DNA of 64,000 nt from NCBI RefSeq assembly GCF_023856365.1, contig NC_064540.1, positions 13,665,191 to 13,729,190 of the forward strand, in the 5' to 3' direction. Positions 1 to 13,086 of the stretch are shown piece by piece. The notes under the pieces were generated by a model, which was given only the letters and a program-made list of their open reading frames with translations, made no database searches and was not told where the DNA came from. Every line of letters starts with the position of its first letter. Position 1 is the stretch's first letter. Both the position numbers and the translations under genes were made by a program. Source of the stretch: Brienomyrus brachyistius (lineage: Eukaryota; Chordata; Actinopteri; Osteoglossiformes; Mormyridae).

Positions 1-774
1 TTGAACCCTCTTGGCCAGAGATGAAAGGTCTCAGAAAATAAATTAATCTTCCCCTTCACACTGTCACTCGCTGGTTGTTTCACATCTGATGCTTTAGCTG
101 CTATGTTTGACTCTGCCATCGTGGGTATTGTGTACACAGGGCGGAGCTCCCTCGAGAGGACGACAGCGACTAATAGGGAAAAATGTCATTACACTTAACA
201 GGATTACCATGCAGTCCAATCTCTTTGGTTTGTATTTAAACACTGCATGTATTTCTGCCTTATTCCATTCGACCTGCTCAAAGATCCGCTCACATTATAA
301 TCTGTTCAGCTTCCACGACCCCAAAGGAAGGAGAAGCTAACAAAGATGAAGATAATTGCAATTCGCCAGTTGTTGATAATTATGTGCATGCATGTGCTGT
401 TTCCTCCACAAAGAGCAGAAAGACTGTAAAGTCTGCTTTTTGTGTCCCTCCATCTAATAATCCATCTTTTCTATAAATACCAGCATGTGCTGGCAGGAAG
501 AAGGATTACACTATTGAGACGGGTTTGGTTTCACCCCTGCCTTTGGTTTCTGAGGTCTTCAAAACTAAACTTTTGTCAGATGCAACATTTGTCCGGGTGC
601 TTGAATTGGAAGAGGGAGAAGTCTTCAGAGCAGAAGGGAAACGTCTGTGGTGTAAACACATCTAAACCATACCTTCTTTTTTGTCATCAATCAGAATTAA
701 TGAATGTCTAGCCCAGCACACATAAACTCAGCCCCATAACACATAAATAAAAAGACCATGCTATTTAACTAATA

Positions 775-970
775 ATATGGATAATTTTATTCAAAGTGAA
801 GCACAGATGAGAAAACAGGGTCAACCAGTCCCTGGCGCAATTGGACTTAAAGGCCTCGCTCAGGGCTCCGAAGGCGACATCACAATGCTGCGCACAGGAT
901 TTGAACTGGCAGCCTTCTTGCCTTCTTGTCACAGGCACAGAGCCCCTGACCCTCAGAGTCACACAGAACC
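775..970 (-). mobile_element. tRNA-derived SINE (degenerate)
   Basis: Read on the minus strand, a tRNA-like head with the B-box-type sequence CCAGTTCAAATCCTG (~888-905) is followed by a body and a 3' tail (TTTGAATAAAATTATCC) of the kind that ends fish SINEs. The A box is weak. The assignment rests on overall layout. Confidence 0.5.
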
Positions 971-1328
971 TCATTAACATACAGAGCAGGGATTTGGAAT
1001 TTAGCAAAACCTTTAAAAAAATCAGTTTTTTTATATGCATCTAAAAAAATATTCCTAATGCAATTATTTGATATTTGCAGCTTGTCTGCCTTTACAGGTG
1101 ATATATTAAATTTTTCCCCATGTTCTTGTCACTGCTATGTGAACAGAGAAGATCGATAGCATTTTCATTGGTGTTTTAAGCGTAAAATGTATAAGCCATC
1201 TTTTACTGGGTGAGGTGATGCGGCGTGATGGGAGTCAGTGTGCAGTGGCGAGCCTTGGCTGGCGGGCGATGACAGACGCACAGCCGCCCTGCTGCGCCTT
1301 TACCTTCCTGCTGCGCTGCGGCCCACCC

Positions 1329-1382
1329 AGCTTCACACGCAGCTTCACACCCAGCTTCACACGCAGCTTCACACACAGCTTC
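1329..1382 (+). repeat. Short tandem repeat, 14-bp unit
   Basis: About four copies of cagcttcacacgc-type units in a row, with small substitutions (acacgc, acaccc, acacac). Confidence 0.8.
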
Positions 1383-2973
1383 GTCACGCTCTAGGCAAGC
1401 ACTGTGCTCCAGGTAGACAAGTAGGCGGAACATACCCAGTTCGTGAGTCAAACAAAAATGACGACGGTTAATTTATGTTTTACGTCATCTGCTTCCCTCC
1501 TCCCACAGGAAATGTTCCTAGCTAATAATGGACTGTGACAATGATGCTGCTCCTTTGGAAGATATTTTCTCGATGCCTGTTTGATTGTTTTTTTTTATAG
1601 GCACTTTATATTAGTCAGCAATATCTCTCTCCTCAGATGAGCTCAGCGTCTGGGCATTTTCTATTTTCATTAGTGCACAAGACCGATGCATTGTTTCACA
1701 AAAAAGAAGCACACAGGCGCTGAAATGTTATATTTTAAGCAGAAAGCACAATCCTTGTGACTTGCTTTGTTTGGTTTATTTGTTTTAGTAAAAAAAATGA
1801 AAAAAACTGAATAAAAAATACAGGAGAGCAGCCAAACGTGACGTATATTAATTAATAAAACATTCATCTTAACCACCAACGGCCATCTCTTCCAGAGACT
1901 TATAAAATAAGCCGCCTCCACCCACCCGATCGCCCACAATGTCGTTTGTCAGTATCAAGGTTGTTTGTTTTGTACGGTTTCCTACCTTGTTTCTACCTGT
2001 CGACTTTCTATACGGTTATTTCTGTATGGTGTCACGTCCGTGGATGCATGAGATGCTTTAGGTGGCGCCACCTACAGTTCCCATACTGTCCTGTAAAGAA
2101 AATGTCTAAATGTCTGAGGAACTTTTTATTTCTTTCTAAAGTGATGTTTTCCCCATGGCCAATGGAAAATTAAATAAAGGATTCAAATGATTCTTTGTGG
2201 CTGTTTTTTTGTTTCTTTGTGTTTCCTGGGGCATCTATCTGATAGCACACAGCTGCAGCTGTCCAAACAGCCAGGAATGCCAGACCACAGAGGCACATAT
2301 TCCGGCCGTTTTGCACAACCAACTCGGTTATCAGATGCAAACAGATTTCTAACCTCCATGAAAGCTGACATTCTGATGTCAAGACTCAATACTGCACTTT
2401 TCAAATTGCCAAAAATACACGCCTGTCCCTGCTACGAAATAGTTAATATATGTTGTTACTGTCACCTTCTTGGGTTAAGCCCATCTGACCTTTGGGTCAT
2501 TGCTGTAATTGTACAAGATCTGCATGAGGCAGTGTAATATCTTTTCTGTTCTCTGCTGACTTTATAGCGGGCGAAGAAGCTCACTTGCAAATGGTGGCGA
2601 CGCACACAGGGCTGCTCAGTTCCACAGTCTATCTCAAGCTCAGGACGTAAGGCAGGGTACAGGCTGGCGGGAAGCCAGCCCACCACACGACATTCACATA
2701 AACACGAACTCAAGGCCACACACAAAGAGCGATTTGCAGCAGAGACGGGAGCAATAATGACTCCAAAGTCACATTGCCTCACATAATCCCACGTGCTCAG
2801 CTATCTACTGCCTTATTCCACTGCTCTCTTCCATTCTTATTTGGTTAGACCAACCAAAGGTGACAGTTTAATACTGTCAGTGTCTCAGCCCTCAAGGTTT
2901 AAGGCACTGTGCTGTATGTTACATGTCAGCTAAGTGCAATGCTTCTTTGACTCATTGGCCACTATCATCATGG

Positions 2974-3077
<104 letters not shown>

Positions 3078-6000
3078 GGATGGACAGGTCCTTTGAAACT
3101 CTGGACTTCAATTCCTCACACCAGCAGGGATGGATCAAGCTACTGAGAGGCGTAAGATCTACTGACACACTTCCGAATAGTTGATGCTCCCTCACAGCCC
3201 GCAACTGGAAGCACCTACAGCGTTTTTATGGACAGAGGAGACAGACAAGGACAGACAAATTCAAAATATATTTTTATAAATGATGTCAGCAGGAACAAAC
3301 TATGTGAATATGCCAAATTATATAGCTCCCCATCAAACCAGAATCCAAACCTGGTAAGACATCCGTCAGTCCAGCGGCGCCACCTAGTGTCGAACTCCAA
3401 CACCAACTCAAGAAATTTTCGTAACCTACCATTACATATAAATGATTTGGACTGTTTTATGTTCAACAGGGAAATGCTTTAGGTTAATATTTATATGAAA
3501 GAGTGTTCTGTAGCCATCCAATGGCCAGAGCCTGTCATAGGCATGATCATGTCAAAGGCAAAAGCTGGCACACTTCAGAAATTTAAGTGTGTGCTTATGA
3601 TACAATTTAAATGTCCAATATTCTGTACGTGATACATAAATGAGCTGACTTTACATGACTTTTCTGCTCTCAGCAAGGTTTTAATGATTCATTGCTGCCT
3701 TCCAGCCCAAAAATGTCCCATTCGAGGTCTTGGCGACTCATCCTGTGCGTAGCCTGCAGATAATCTATGATCGTCTTACTGCTTAAATTATACGTTTAAT
3801 GACACAGTGCGAAGTAGGTGGCCCTGCTGTGGGTCCAAACTCCACACTGAGAGTGCGCGTTTTTGGCCAAATCGACATCTCTAAGTGTTGCTGCCTTGTG
3901 ACAGACTGTCATCCTCTGCCTTGTACTTCCTGTGATATTATCCAGATTCAGAAAATACAAACTGCTGTACTTATGAAAAGTACCACTAATCAGTTATTAA
4001 ACCAGCGATCAGAATAATCTGTATTACTTAAATGATGCCTTTGGTTCAACATAATAATGATGACTGAAAGGAGGTGATGTTTAATGTGATTTCAATCATC
4101 TGATTTATTGAATCAATTAAGGTTAATTAATTAAGGTCTCATTTGGAATAATAGCCTTTACATGCAGTGTACAACCAGCACAGGGACTGAGATGCACTGC
4201 AATTAAAAACACCACTGGCTATTAAAAAAAGTTTCCCAGTTTACTGGGAATTAGTCCAAACCAGATCTTACCAAAAAAAAAACACAGCTATTTTTAAACC
4301 AGACCTATTGATTTGACTCATTCAGTAAAGTAAATATTCATTTGAATAAAGAATATTTTGTTGAAAAATCTGCCTGAGAATTACAGTTATCTATATTTTA
4401 GTGCTGAGCTTTTACTTCTATAACTATATGTTACTTCTGTAAAATTGTGACTAAAGGTCACTAAAACACCTAAAAATATTTTGGAAAAAAACATCTAGCC
4501 ATTGGGTAATTATGTAAGAATCCAGCTGGGGCTTAATCCCTTCATGCTGCACTGCAGGGAACCGGCAAGTAAAGCAGCATTCACTTTTTTCATACCTCTG
4601 TCATCTTGTTTTCCTGTTTATTTTCAGTCTTAAACAGGAAGTTTCATAATTTAGGAGAAAGCTGTGCTATGGAGTTTCCACTTTGGCTACTTCTTTAGAG
4701 ACTCAAACTAAGCAATAAGTTATGAACGTAAGACATATTATATTGTCTTTGATATTGAAATGATCATGAACGAGAGAGGGAAGGTGTCTCACAGCAGGGT
4801 AAGTGATGGGCAGGGGGGGCAGCAGTGATGGGGCCGGGGCCAGATGCCCCTCCACCCAGCCTCCAATGCTACTGGGGATGAGCTATAGATATCCTGAGAA
4901 AACAGAGAGAACCCCGACATGGAGACACTGTAAGTCATAAAAACCCCATCAAACTGCTTTACGGTAAGTTCTGGAAGAGTACTGCTACAACCCCGGCCAT
5001 CATCAACCCTGGTCATCGTCTAGAAATGTTTTTAGAAATGGATTTGTTGATACTGGTGGAAAATACACCACTCGAGAATCTCCCATCCATCGAACATTCA
5101 TCGTCACTCACATCCGGTTCTGCAAAACATTCAGTGACCTCTTGTACCCTATGGATGAAAACATTGTTATTCCAGAAGATTCAACAGCATTCAAGAAGGA
5201 AATGCTTCCTCTGAGCGTATCTGATCATTCTGAATTATTTGTATTCATCTTGTGCTTTCAGTGATTTGAGTGGACGTGGGTCATGTGAGAAAAATGTATC
5301 ATTACCCTGAACCAAAACAAAGGCCACTGGTGGCGCCATATTATATTCAGGGGAGGGGCATGGGGGGGAGGACAACAGCAAAATGAGGGAGGGGGTGTCC
5401 TAAGAGGATTGTTTCTGCTAAGAGCACAAAACAAAAACAAACAAAAAAAAACACCATATTTTCTTAAACCACACAACAATTATTATGATTTGCATATATT
5501 CATGTAACTTTGGGAACTGGTAAAATTATATTTATTTTAAATATTTTTATGGGCACACTACCCCCCCCAGGCTCCCCATTGGCTCCATCACTAACAAATC
5601 CCCCAGTATCCACCAATATCACAAATGAGCACATGAGTCTATAAGCTTCATATAATATCTTTAACACCTACAAGGGTGTCGACTGTCATATCAATAAATT
5701 AGTGTCAGCATGGAAATAGAAAATATACATTTTACTTTATTGTTTTATTGTAGATGAGGTGGACAAAACAGGATCTGTCCAGATGTAATGGAAAAGTGCC
5801 TATATTGAATGAGAGGCTATAAATAATACATACAGTAAAGGTCATACACTGGATGTCTGCAAATTAAACCTATGACCCAAAAAGGACCACCAGTAAAACT
5901 GACAGCTCGACAGCCCTTAATATATATGCATGTACATGTATTGCAATGAAAGACCAATATAGCCATTTAGTTGAAAACAAAGAGGTGGTGATATAGTGGC

Positions 6001-6356
6001 GTTACAATCCATCGTTTACTTCATATCTGATACAGGCCAAATCAGTGGCAGAAACAGGGGTCTATATCATTAAGCCGGATTCCATGCTTACCCAGATAAC
6101 TCTGAGGATAGGTTGTGGTAACAGGTGTTGTACTTTAAACTGCCCCCCTGCCACGGATTGCCCACTCTGACCTCATAGTTACAGTGAATAGTGAAAATTT
6201 GCTGACTTCTGATGACTTTTGGCATTTGGTTCGATGTCAGATCTTTTCCAGGTGTGACGGTGCAGAGGTTGAAGCTAATTGCCACATAGGCGTGAAAAGA
6301 AGACAGAATAGGGAAAATATTGAAGCAGAATGACATCAGCAAAGCATCAAACATGA

Positions 6357-6392
6357 TGGATGGATGGATGGATGAATGGATGGATGGATGGA
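6357..6392. repeat. (GGAT)n microsatellite
   Basis: Eight or nine GGAT units with one interruption (gatgaatg), followed by a short repeat-like fragment. It resembles the ATGG-rich tails of the SINE and LINE copies in this window and may be the remnant of such a tail. Confidence 0.9.
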
Positions 6393-7899
6393 TAACTTTC
6401 TTAATCCCCAGAGGAAAATTAAGTTGTCATAGCAGCCAGGTACATCTAAAGGTACATTATTCAAGTAAATTAATCGCTTCTCCTGACCGAAGGCGATTGT
6501 ATTTGCACAAATGAGTGTTGTTGAAAAGAAAAGCATCACTGTTGCGTTTGAATTAAAATATTGCAATGGTGACATTTGTAACGTTTTACAGGAAGTTATT
6601 AATCTTAAAGCTTGATTATAACATACCATAACAAACAATTAATGTGAGTTTTTCTTAGTCGGCTTAAAGCAAGAAAAATGAAGTTACAACGAGCAATGGC
6701 ATCTGATGCCAGTTGGAAGTGAAATGTCTTCTTTAAAAGGAGCGATTACATGAGGGGGGGGGCAAGCCAGGGCAGAGGGGCAGTGTAGAGCACAGGACTT
6801 GCTTTTCATTAGCACAACACTGGTTCGTCTCTTAGCGGGACACGTCACCATGGTAGTTCATGCTACTGAGCAAAACTGCTCCAAAGCAAGACCTGTATCA
6901 CAAAGCTAGTTCAACAAAGTCATGCTTCGAAGATAAGTTCCAGCTTTACTCAACCAAATGTATACAGTCCAATATTAACGGTATCAAGAAGCTGAATAGC
7001 AGACTATCTATGGCCTTGTCCACACGACAAAGGCACACAATGTGACATTATAATCCAAAAACTCGATTTTCTCTGTATACTGAAAATGGAGTTTCTTAAA
7101 ATCTTCACCCTGGATAGGATTTTACAAAAGCTCTGTTATCAGTGACGTTAAACACCATTTGCGTGTGGAGGAAGCTACGTTTTTAAAAATACCCATGTAT
7201 GTGTGAACAAGGCCTATGTCAAGTGAGGTTTTCTTATTGAAACCCAGATTACTTCCTGAGTGCATGCACATAAAAGCCTGATGTGTGGAACGTTCAGCCG
7301 ACCGCATGAGCATGGATCGCAGCAGGGCCACAATGCGGCGGAACAGAAAATTCTTAAGGTACAATATGAAGAATTCAATAGAACAGCGATGGTGAAGAGC
7401 AACACCGTGGCTACCATCAAAGCTAGAAAGGCACGCTGCAGCAGATCACTGACAGTGATAATGCATGCATACAGTATGACTGTCGTTAAGATAATTGTCT
7501 TAAGCCAAGTACATACTTGATGCTTTCCGCATATGCTTTCGTACACTTCACATCACATCCATATCACAGCATGGAAAGTACCCTATGGATGAACAGTCGT
7601 TCAGGCGGCTGGTTATGTTCATACTGTGGATGCAGATGGTTGCAGTCGGCACAAGCCTACTGCAACAATATTCCTCCAGATAAGCAGAAACCAGATGATG
7701 TCACCAAGTCTGAATGAAGTTTATGCAAAAGCAGGATGAGATACAGTTTATAACTGGAAGTTTCCAGTCTTCTCGGGTTTTTAAAACAAAAACGTAACTT
7801 TTTGTAAAACTAGTTGGACAATGAATATGTTTAATATTTGCCTCTGCTGGATCACGTTTCTCATTGACAGTATTATTTGATTCTTGTGATAAAACATTG

Positions 7900-9960
7900 T
7901 AGTATGGATGGGCCTCTATGAATAGACCTGCATGTCATTTGGGCTGTGTAATGCCCCAAGTACTTTTCAGAGAACAATGGCGGTTGTACTGCATGGACTA
8001 CAATGGGAAACATTCTTGATATACCTTATGACAAAATAGTTCAAGGAAGAGGGATTTATGAAAGCCTTACTCGTCTGGAAGATGTCCTACAACATCTGAG
8101 TGTCTTCAGATTGATATTTAAACCATCTAAATGCCATCTTCTTAAAGAACAAGTCCTGTATCTTGGGCACCTTGTTAGCGGTGCAGGAATCAGCCCAAAT
8201 CCAACCCTCATCAGTGATAGAACTGGCAACCTCCAAGCTCCAAACAGGAGCTCCAGACCTTTCTTGGACTGTGTAATTACTATCACAAATCTGTGCCAGA
8301 TTTTGCAGAATTAGCTAGCCTCCTGGTTTCCCTACTGAAAAAAAACGACTTGCATTTTGTGGGTGAAAGACCAGCAACGTGCCTTTTCCCATCGCAAGGA
8401 TAAACTTGTTTGTGCCCCAGTCCTTGCATATCCATTAGTTAAAGGTCAATACATTCTGGACACGGATACCTCGAATCACAGCATTGGAGCTGTATTATCC
8501 CAAAGAAGTGATCACGTATGATAGCAGCCACCTCACACTAACCCAGAAGAGGTACTATGTTACAAGATGTGAGTTCTTAGCCATTGTGCAGTACACTCAG
8601 CAGTTCCATCACTATCTTCTAGGCTAAAAGTTCCTTCTACACACAGACCACCGCAACAGTCTCACTTGGTTGTTTTGATTCAAACACCCTAAAGGACAGC
8701 TGGCTTGCTGGCTGGAGAAGCTAAGCCAGTATGACGTTGAAATCAAGCACAGACCAGGGAAATGATACTAATGCACAGTTAAGGTGGGATGAAGAAAACT
8801 GGGACAAATGCAACTGCTACCAGCAGGGAAAGAATTGACATACGTACCATGTTGAGGCTGGAGCTATTGCAGAAGGTCCATGATCCGTGGGAAAGATTGG
8901 AAGAAGATGTTGTGCCCCTGGCAGTAAGGTATATTAAAATGGGAGAAGGTGCATGTACCACACATGGGCAGGGATGAGCAGAAGACCAGCCAGGACATTC
9001 ACAAGAGATCCCATCTGTAAACTAGTTAGAGCCATTCAGCAGTGAACAGTTAATACAGGAGAAGACATCAGATCCTGTCTTGTCAATTCTACACAGATGG
9101 ACAGAAGCTGGGTCCCTTCCCACTAAGGAACGGGTGGCATTGGAGAGCCCAGCTGTGAGAATATATTGGCTGCGTTGGCCCCAAATAGAATTACGTGCAG
9201 GAGTGTTATACTTCCACTGGGAGAGACCTGGAGGTTTCGGCTCCTTGATCTGGGACAAGTGAAGTCGATCTAGAGGTGCGCCTACAAAAATTAGTGTATG
9301 ACTTTGTGGCCCATTTTGGTGAAGCTCCCTCTTCAAGAATGTGTGCCAGCTCTTGCATGTCTCAAAAACATGAACGACCCCCTACCATCCTGCATCCAAT
9401 GGTCAGGTTGAATGGTTCAACCATACACTGCTCCAGATGATTAGAAGTTATGTGGACTAGAGTCAGACAAACTGGGATGAACATTTACCTCTTCTGACGG
9501 CATTCTACTGGAGCTTGCCAAACATGCAGCAACTGGGTACACAATCAACAAGCTAATGCTTGGCAGAGAGGTGTATCAACCGCATGATATATAGACTAGT
9601 GTTGCTGAACTACAATCTAAACGCAAGGAAGTTTCAGAGTTTCTCCATGATCTGGAGGAGGGAATGAGGAAGGCCGACAACACTGCTAGGGAGCACCTAT
9701 GAGCAACACAGCACAGGCAAAAGAAGCTGTATGATGTGAGGCCCCAGGAGAGAACTTTCAATATAGGAGACCTTGTCTATGTAAGGGATACCAACAAGCA
9801 GGAGGGGCAGAGTCCGAAGTTACAGTCACTCTGGAAAGGACCATGCGTAGTCTCTGCATGCTTTGTTCCAGTACCATATGAAGTCCAGAGATGTGACAGA
9901 GAAGAATTTTGCATCATGATCGCCTCAAGCTATACGAGATTGAGTTAATACCGAAATGAA
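7900..9960 (+). pseudogene. Degenerate Ty3/gypsy retrotransposon pol (RT, RNase H, integrase)
   Basis: Conceptual translation with many stops and frameshifts shows the gypsy pol order. The reverse transcriptase C-terminal half has FGLCNAPSTFQR (~7,935-7,975). RNase H has RCEFLAIVQYTQQFHHYLLG and LLHTDH, with the tail LSQYDVEIKHRPGK (~8,570-8,765). The integrase/C-terminal part is at ~9,300-9,960, with a motif corresponding to RPQERTFNIGDLVYVR followed by a KGPCVVS segment. Gag, protease and the RT N-terminus are missing or unrecognisable, so the copy is 5' truncated and dead. It would have encoded the enzymes for copying and inserting the element. Confidence 0.88.
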
Positions 9961-10418
9961 TCAGACGTCAAAGAAACCAGGTCCTACAACACCGTACATC
10001 TTCTTCAAAACAGCTTGGGACTCATCAACAAGTGGAACGCTCACAGGCCAGCAGTGACATGGTAGTTGGACAGAGGCAGCAGATGAGTCAAGCTGAATTG
10101 CAAGGAAAGAATTTGAAGAATGTGAAACACGGATAGACAGGGAACAGAGGACATGTACCTGGGATTGATGAAGACGAGGACAGTACTACAAGAGTGAGAA
10201 ATGAAACACTGAGAACATGAAGAGGGTGGGAAGTTCACAAACCAACAAGATACAACAATTAGTAGTCAGAAATATGCACTGTGTATGGTTAAATTACTTC
10301 TAGAGTTTGAGAAAAACCTTATGAACCTTTAAATGGCATTGTTAGTAAATCTTTGACTATTATTTTGATAAATGTTTTGCTACTTGTACTGAAGGGATTC
10401 TGTAGTCATGTGGGGAGT

Positions 10419-10671
10419 AGTGTAGTATGGATGGGGTTGAGTTGCACTTTAAGTTTCTTCTTTACCCTTTTACCCCTCCTATATTCTATATGTGTATTAG
10501 TTAGTAACAAAGTATTAGTTGTCAGTGGGACTGCTTTTCTCATGAGTGATGATTGTTCTGACTTCCTGTATTATTCTGAAGAACCGCAGTAAACAAAGAT
10601 TCCGGCATCTTGTCGTGTTATTTATTAAACCCATGCATGCGAACCCGATGATCAACTAACATGACAATATG
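10419..10671 (+). repeat. Possible 3' LTR of the gypsy element
   Basis: A segment starting TGTAGTATGGATGGG and ending TAACATGACA has the TG...CA termini expected of an LTR and lies downstream of the integrase remains. The start motif gtagtatggatggg also occurs at ~7,900, just before the RT region, which could be a relic of another LTR or of recombination. No full second LTR was found. Confidence 0.35.
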
Positions 10672-10864
10672 ATTTTGGGTAGAAATCATTAATAACTACG
10701 TTACTGTATAAGTGGAATATACGGAGCCCCTAACAGGTCAGGATGGCAAAATATTTTTTTTTATAGTTTTGCGATCCCACTACAGTTGTCTGCTTGTTAT
10801 TTGCTGCAACGTGATGGGAAGGATCAATCTAAGTGATACACAGTAAAGTTATTATTAGTAACAG

Positions 10865-11212
10865 AAAACTATCGGAGGTGGCATGGTGGTGCAGTGGTTA
10901 GCACTGTTGCCTCACACTGCTGGGACCCGGGTTCGAGTCTCCGCCTGGGTTACATTTGTGTGGAGCTTGCATGTTCTCCCCATATCATCATGGGGTTTCC
11001 TCCGGGTACTCTGGTTTCCCCCCACAGTCCAAAAACATGCTGAGGCTAATTGGACTTGCTAAATTGCCCGTAGGTGTGCATGTGTGAGTGTACCCTGCGA
11101 TGGGCTGGCCCCCCATCCTGGGTTGTTCCCTGCCTCGTGCCCATTGCTTCTGGGATAGGCTTCCGGGATACACAGTAGGATAAGTGGTTTGGAAAATGGA
11201 GGGATGGATGGA
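10865..11212 (+). mobile_element. tRNA-derived SINE, copy A
   Basis: The head ggtggcatggtggtgcagtg with gttagcactgttgcctcac (A-box side) and ccgggttcgagtctccg (B box) is typical of fish tRNA-derived SINEs. The body (tttcctccgggtactctggt... aaattgcccgtaggtgtgc) ends in gataagtggtttggaaaatgg plus ggatggatgg. It shares nearly the whole length with the copy at 49,144, apart from small indels. Confidence 0.88.
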
Positions 11213-11723
11213 AAACTATTGTGAGGGAACATGAAAGTATATAAAAATATTTTAAACATTTCTCAACCTGACTTCTTCGGGGCTCTGTAGTAATATATCA
11301 TTAATCTTGAAGAAATATAGATGTGAAAAGGTTTCCAGAGCTGCCATCTACTGGATATACCTAGTCAATTATCTTGCTCATGCGCAGTCGACCTGCAAGG
11401 TTTCCCCATGACATAAAAATTTAGACTACGCGCTCACCGACCGCTGCCGTCCCCTGATGACGATTTTTACGTCCTCTCGTCCGCAACTGAAAGCGCACGC
11501 AGTGAAGTGAGTTGCTATAATTCCAAACCGTGTGCTTTGTGGTTTTCGTAATTTTTCTTAGTCTTTTATGTATATTTATAGCCCCATTTTAAATATTCAG
11601 TGTTAAGTAAACTTATTAACCTTCAAAACCAGTTAATTTTACTTTATCCATCACATACATACACGCGCACAGACACACACACAAATATAGCGTTAGTATG
11701 TAGCCCGAAAAGGCGACGAAAGT

Positions 11724-11761
11724 GCTGACATATTTTAAGAGAGAGAGAGAGAGAGAGAGAT
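11724..11761. repeat. (GA)n microsatellite
   Basis: About ten GA units between the SINE and the snoRNA-host promoter. The flanks are AT-rich and contain no coding signal. Confidence 0.85.
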
Positions 11762-12056
11762 CCATATTAATTAATTACGTGTGGAAAGGGGAGAATAAAA
11801 TGACTAAATACTATAAAACTAATTGAGATTAGCATGTTCAGTAACAGTGTTCACCACCTGATTTTCAGATTATGTATTTCTTTATTACTTTATTAGTAAT
11901 TGCATTGTGTCCATCCACCACCATTTGCTAAGAGCAAATATTAATTACAATTCCCCCGCAAAGAAATTTTACCTGCAATTTCAAAGCATAATTATGCACT
12001 ACGTTTCCCATGATGCAGTTCCTCTAAAATACATGCGCAGAAATCTTGACTAACCA

Positions 12057-12098
12057 TATAAATCGTAGTCGCCTGCGCTCGCCCCTTCTTTTCTCTTC
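12057..12098 (+). promoter_or_regulatory. TATA box and 5'TOP initiator of the snoRNA host
   Basis: TATAAA at 12,057-12,062 is followed about 25-30 nt later by an uninterrupted pyrimidine tract (ccccttcttttctcttc, 12,082-12,098), typical of 5'TOP transcripts that start at a C. The spacing fits a start at about 12,085. Confidence 0.65.
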
Positions 12099-12603
12099 GT
12101 CGGTCATTGTATGCTGGGTTGAGTATGGTGAGTACGCGTACTTGGTTTTTTTTGTTTGCTTTTAATAAACATATCCAGTTTTAGTTGCATAGAATCTAGC
12201 ACGCTATTTCCCTTATTTAGATGTTAAGAGGATTTAGTTTTAACTTAGAAATGTGGAAATGGAAATCGGTGCTTTTTTATTCAAACAAGGAGCCTGACCA
12301 CGTGTTGGATCCATGCGACCCCCCCCCCCCCCAAAAAAAATTAATAAATGTGCATTTCACGGAACGTTTTTATCTGGTTTTAGGGAAGTTTTTTCATCTG
12401 TGCGTTATACTGTTTCGTTCCTTCCGTACATGTTATTTTCTATATGCAGATCATATGGATACCTATGTAAATATAACACGATGTTCCAAATTTCTTCGTT
12501 AGGGATGCTTAAAGAGCTGCGCTATTAAAAGGACCAGAAGAACTGAAGATTTCTTGAATTTTAAGGTGAGTCTGCAATATTGTCAGTAATCCTGATTTTT
12601 ATT

Positions 12604-12690
12604 GCTATCTATGATGACTGAATTTTTTCCCCGGCAGATCGTCCCTGGTGACTTTTTATAAATTAAGCCAATTTTGTCTGATAAGATGGC
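12604..12690 (+). ncRNA. Box C/D snoRNA, copy 1 (SNORD12-like)
   Basis: C box ATGATGA at 12,611-12,617 and D box CTGA at 12,678-12,681. The flanks form a terminal stem (GCTATCT with AGATGGC, one G-U pair). The core ATTTTTTCCCCGGCAGATCG is shared with copies 2 and 3. Copy 1 is the most diverged: it has a different terminal stem and lacks the GTTGACTG block of the other two. It lies within the intron between host exons 12503-12565 and 12757-12836. Confidence 0.75.
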
Positions 12691-12880
12691 AAAACTTGAA
12701 CAAGAACTGTTACCACATCTTGTCTCTCTGTCTAAGACTGCTGTGCTGTTTTACAGAAATGCCAGGTAGATGACATATTGGAGAGTTTGGCATTAAGTCT
12801 GACAGATTACTACAAAACAGTGCAATGGCTTTTCAGGTAAGTGTAATCCTGAATGGAAGATATAAGAACCACATGACTAA

Positions 12881-12969
12881 CTGGTGTTGATGATGACTGA
12901 TTTTTTCCCCGGCAGATCGACCCTGTTGACTGCCTGTGTATTTTAAGCCAAACTTCTCTGATTCACCAG
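12881..12969 (+). ncRNA. Box C/D snoRNA, copy 2 (SNORD12-like)
   Basis: Perfect 6-bp terminal stem CTGGTG/CACCAG, C box ATGATGA at 12,890-12,896 and D box CTGA at 12,958-12,961. An internal CCCTGTTGACTG segment could hold the C' box. The CCCCGG tract preceding CAGA can pair with conserved 28S rRNA (GGGGAAAGAA, with G-U wobble). Intronic, about 45 nt after the donor of exon 12757-12836. Confidence 0.82.
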
Positions 12970-13086
12970 CTTAAATTACAAATGGTGACTCCTAGTAGAT
13001 TGCAGAAATAAGTAGTATGTCCTCCTACAGGGGTGGTGAATAGCTTGGCCAAAGCAGATGGGTGACCCATGAAAGCAGAGAGTTAA

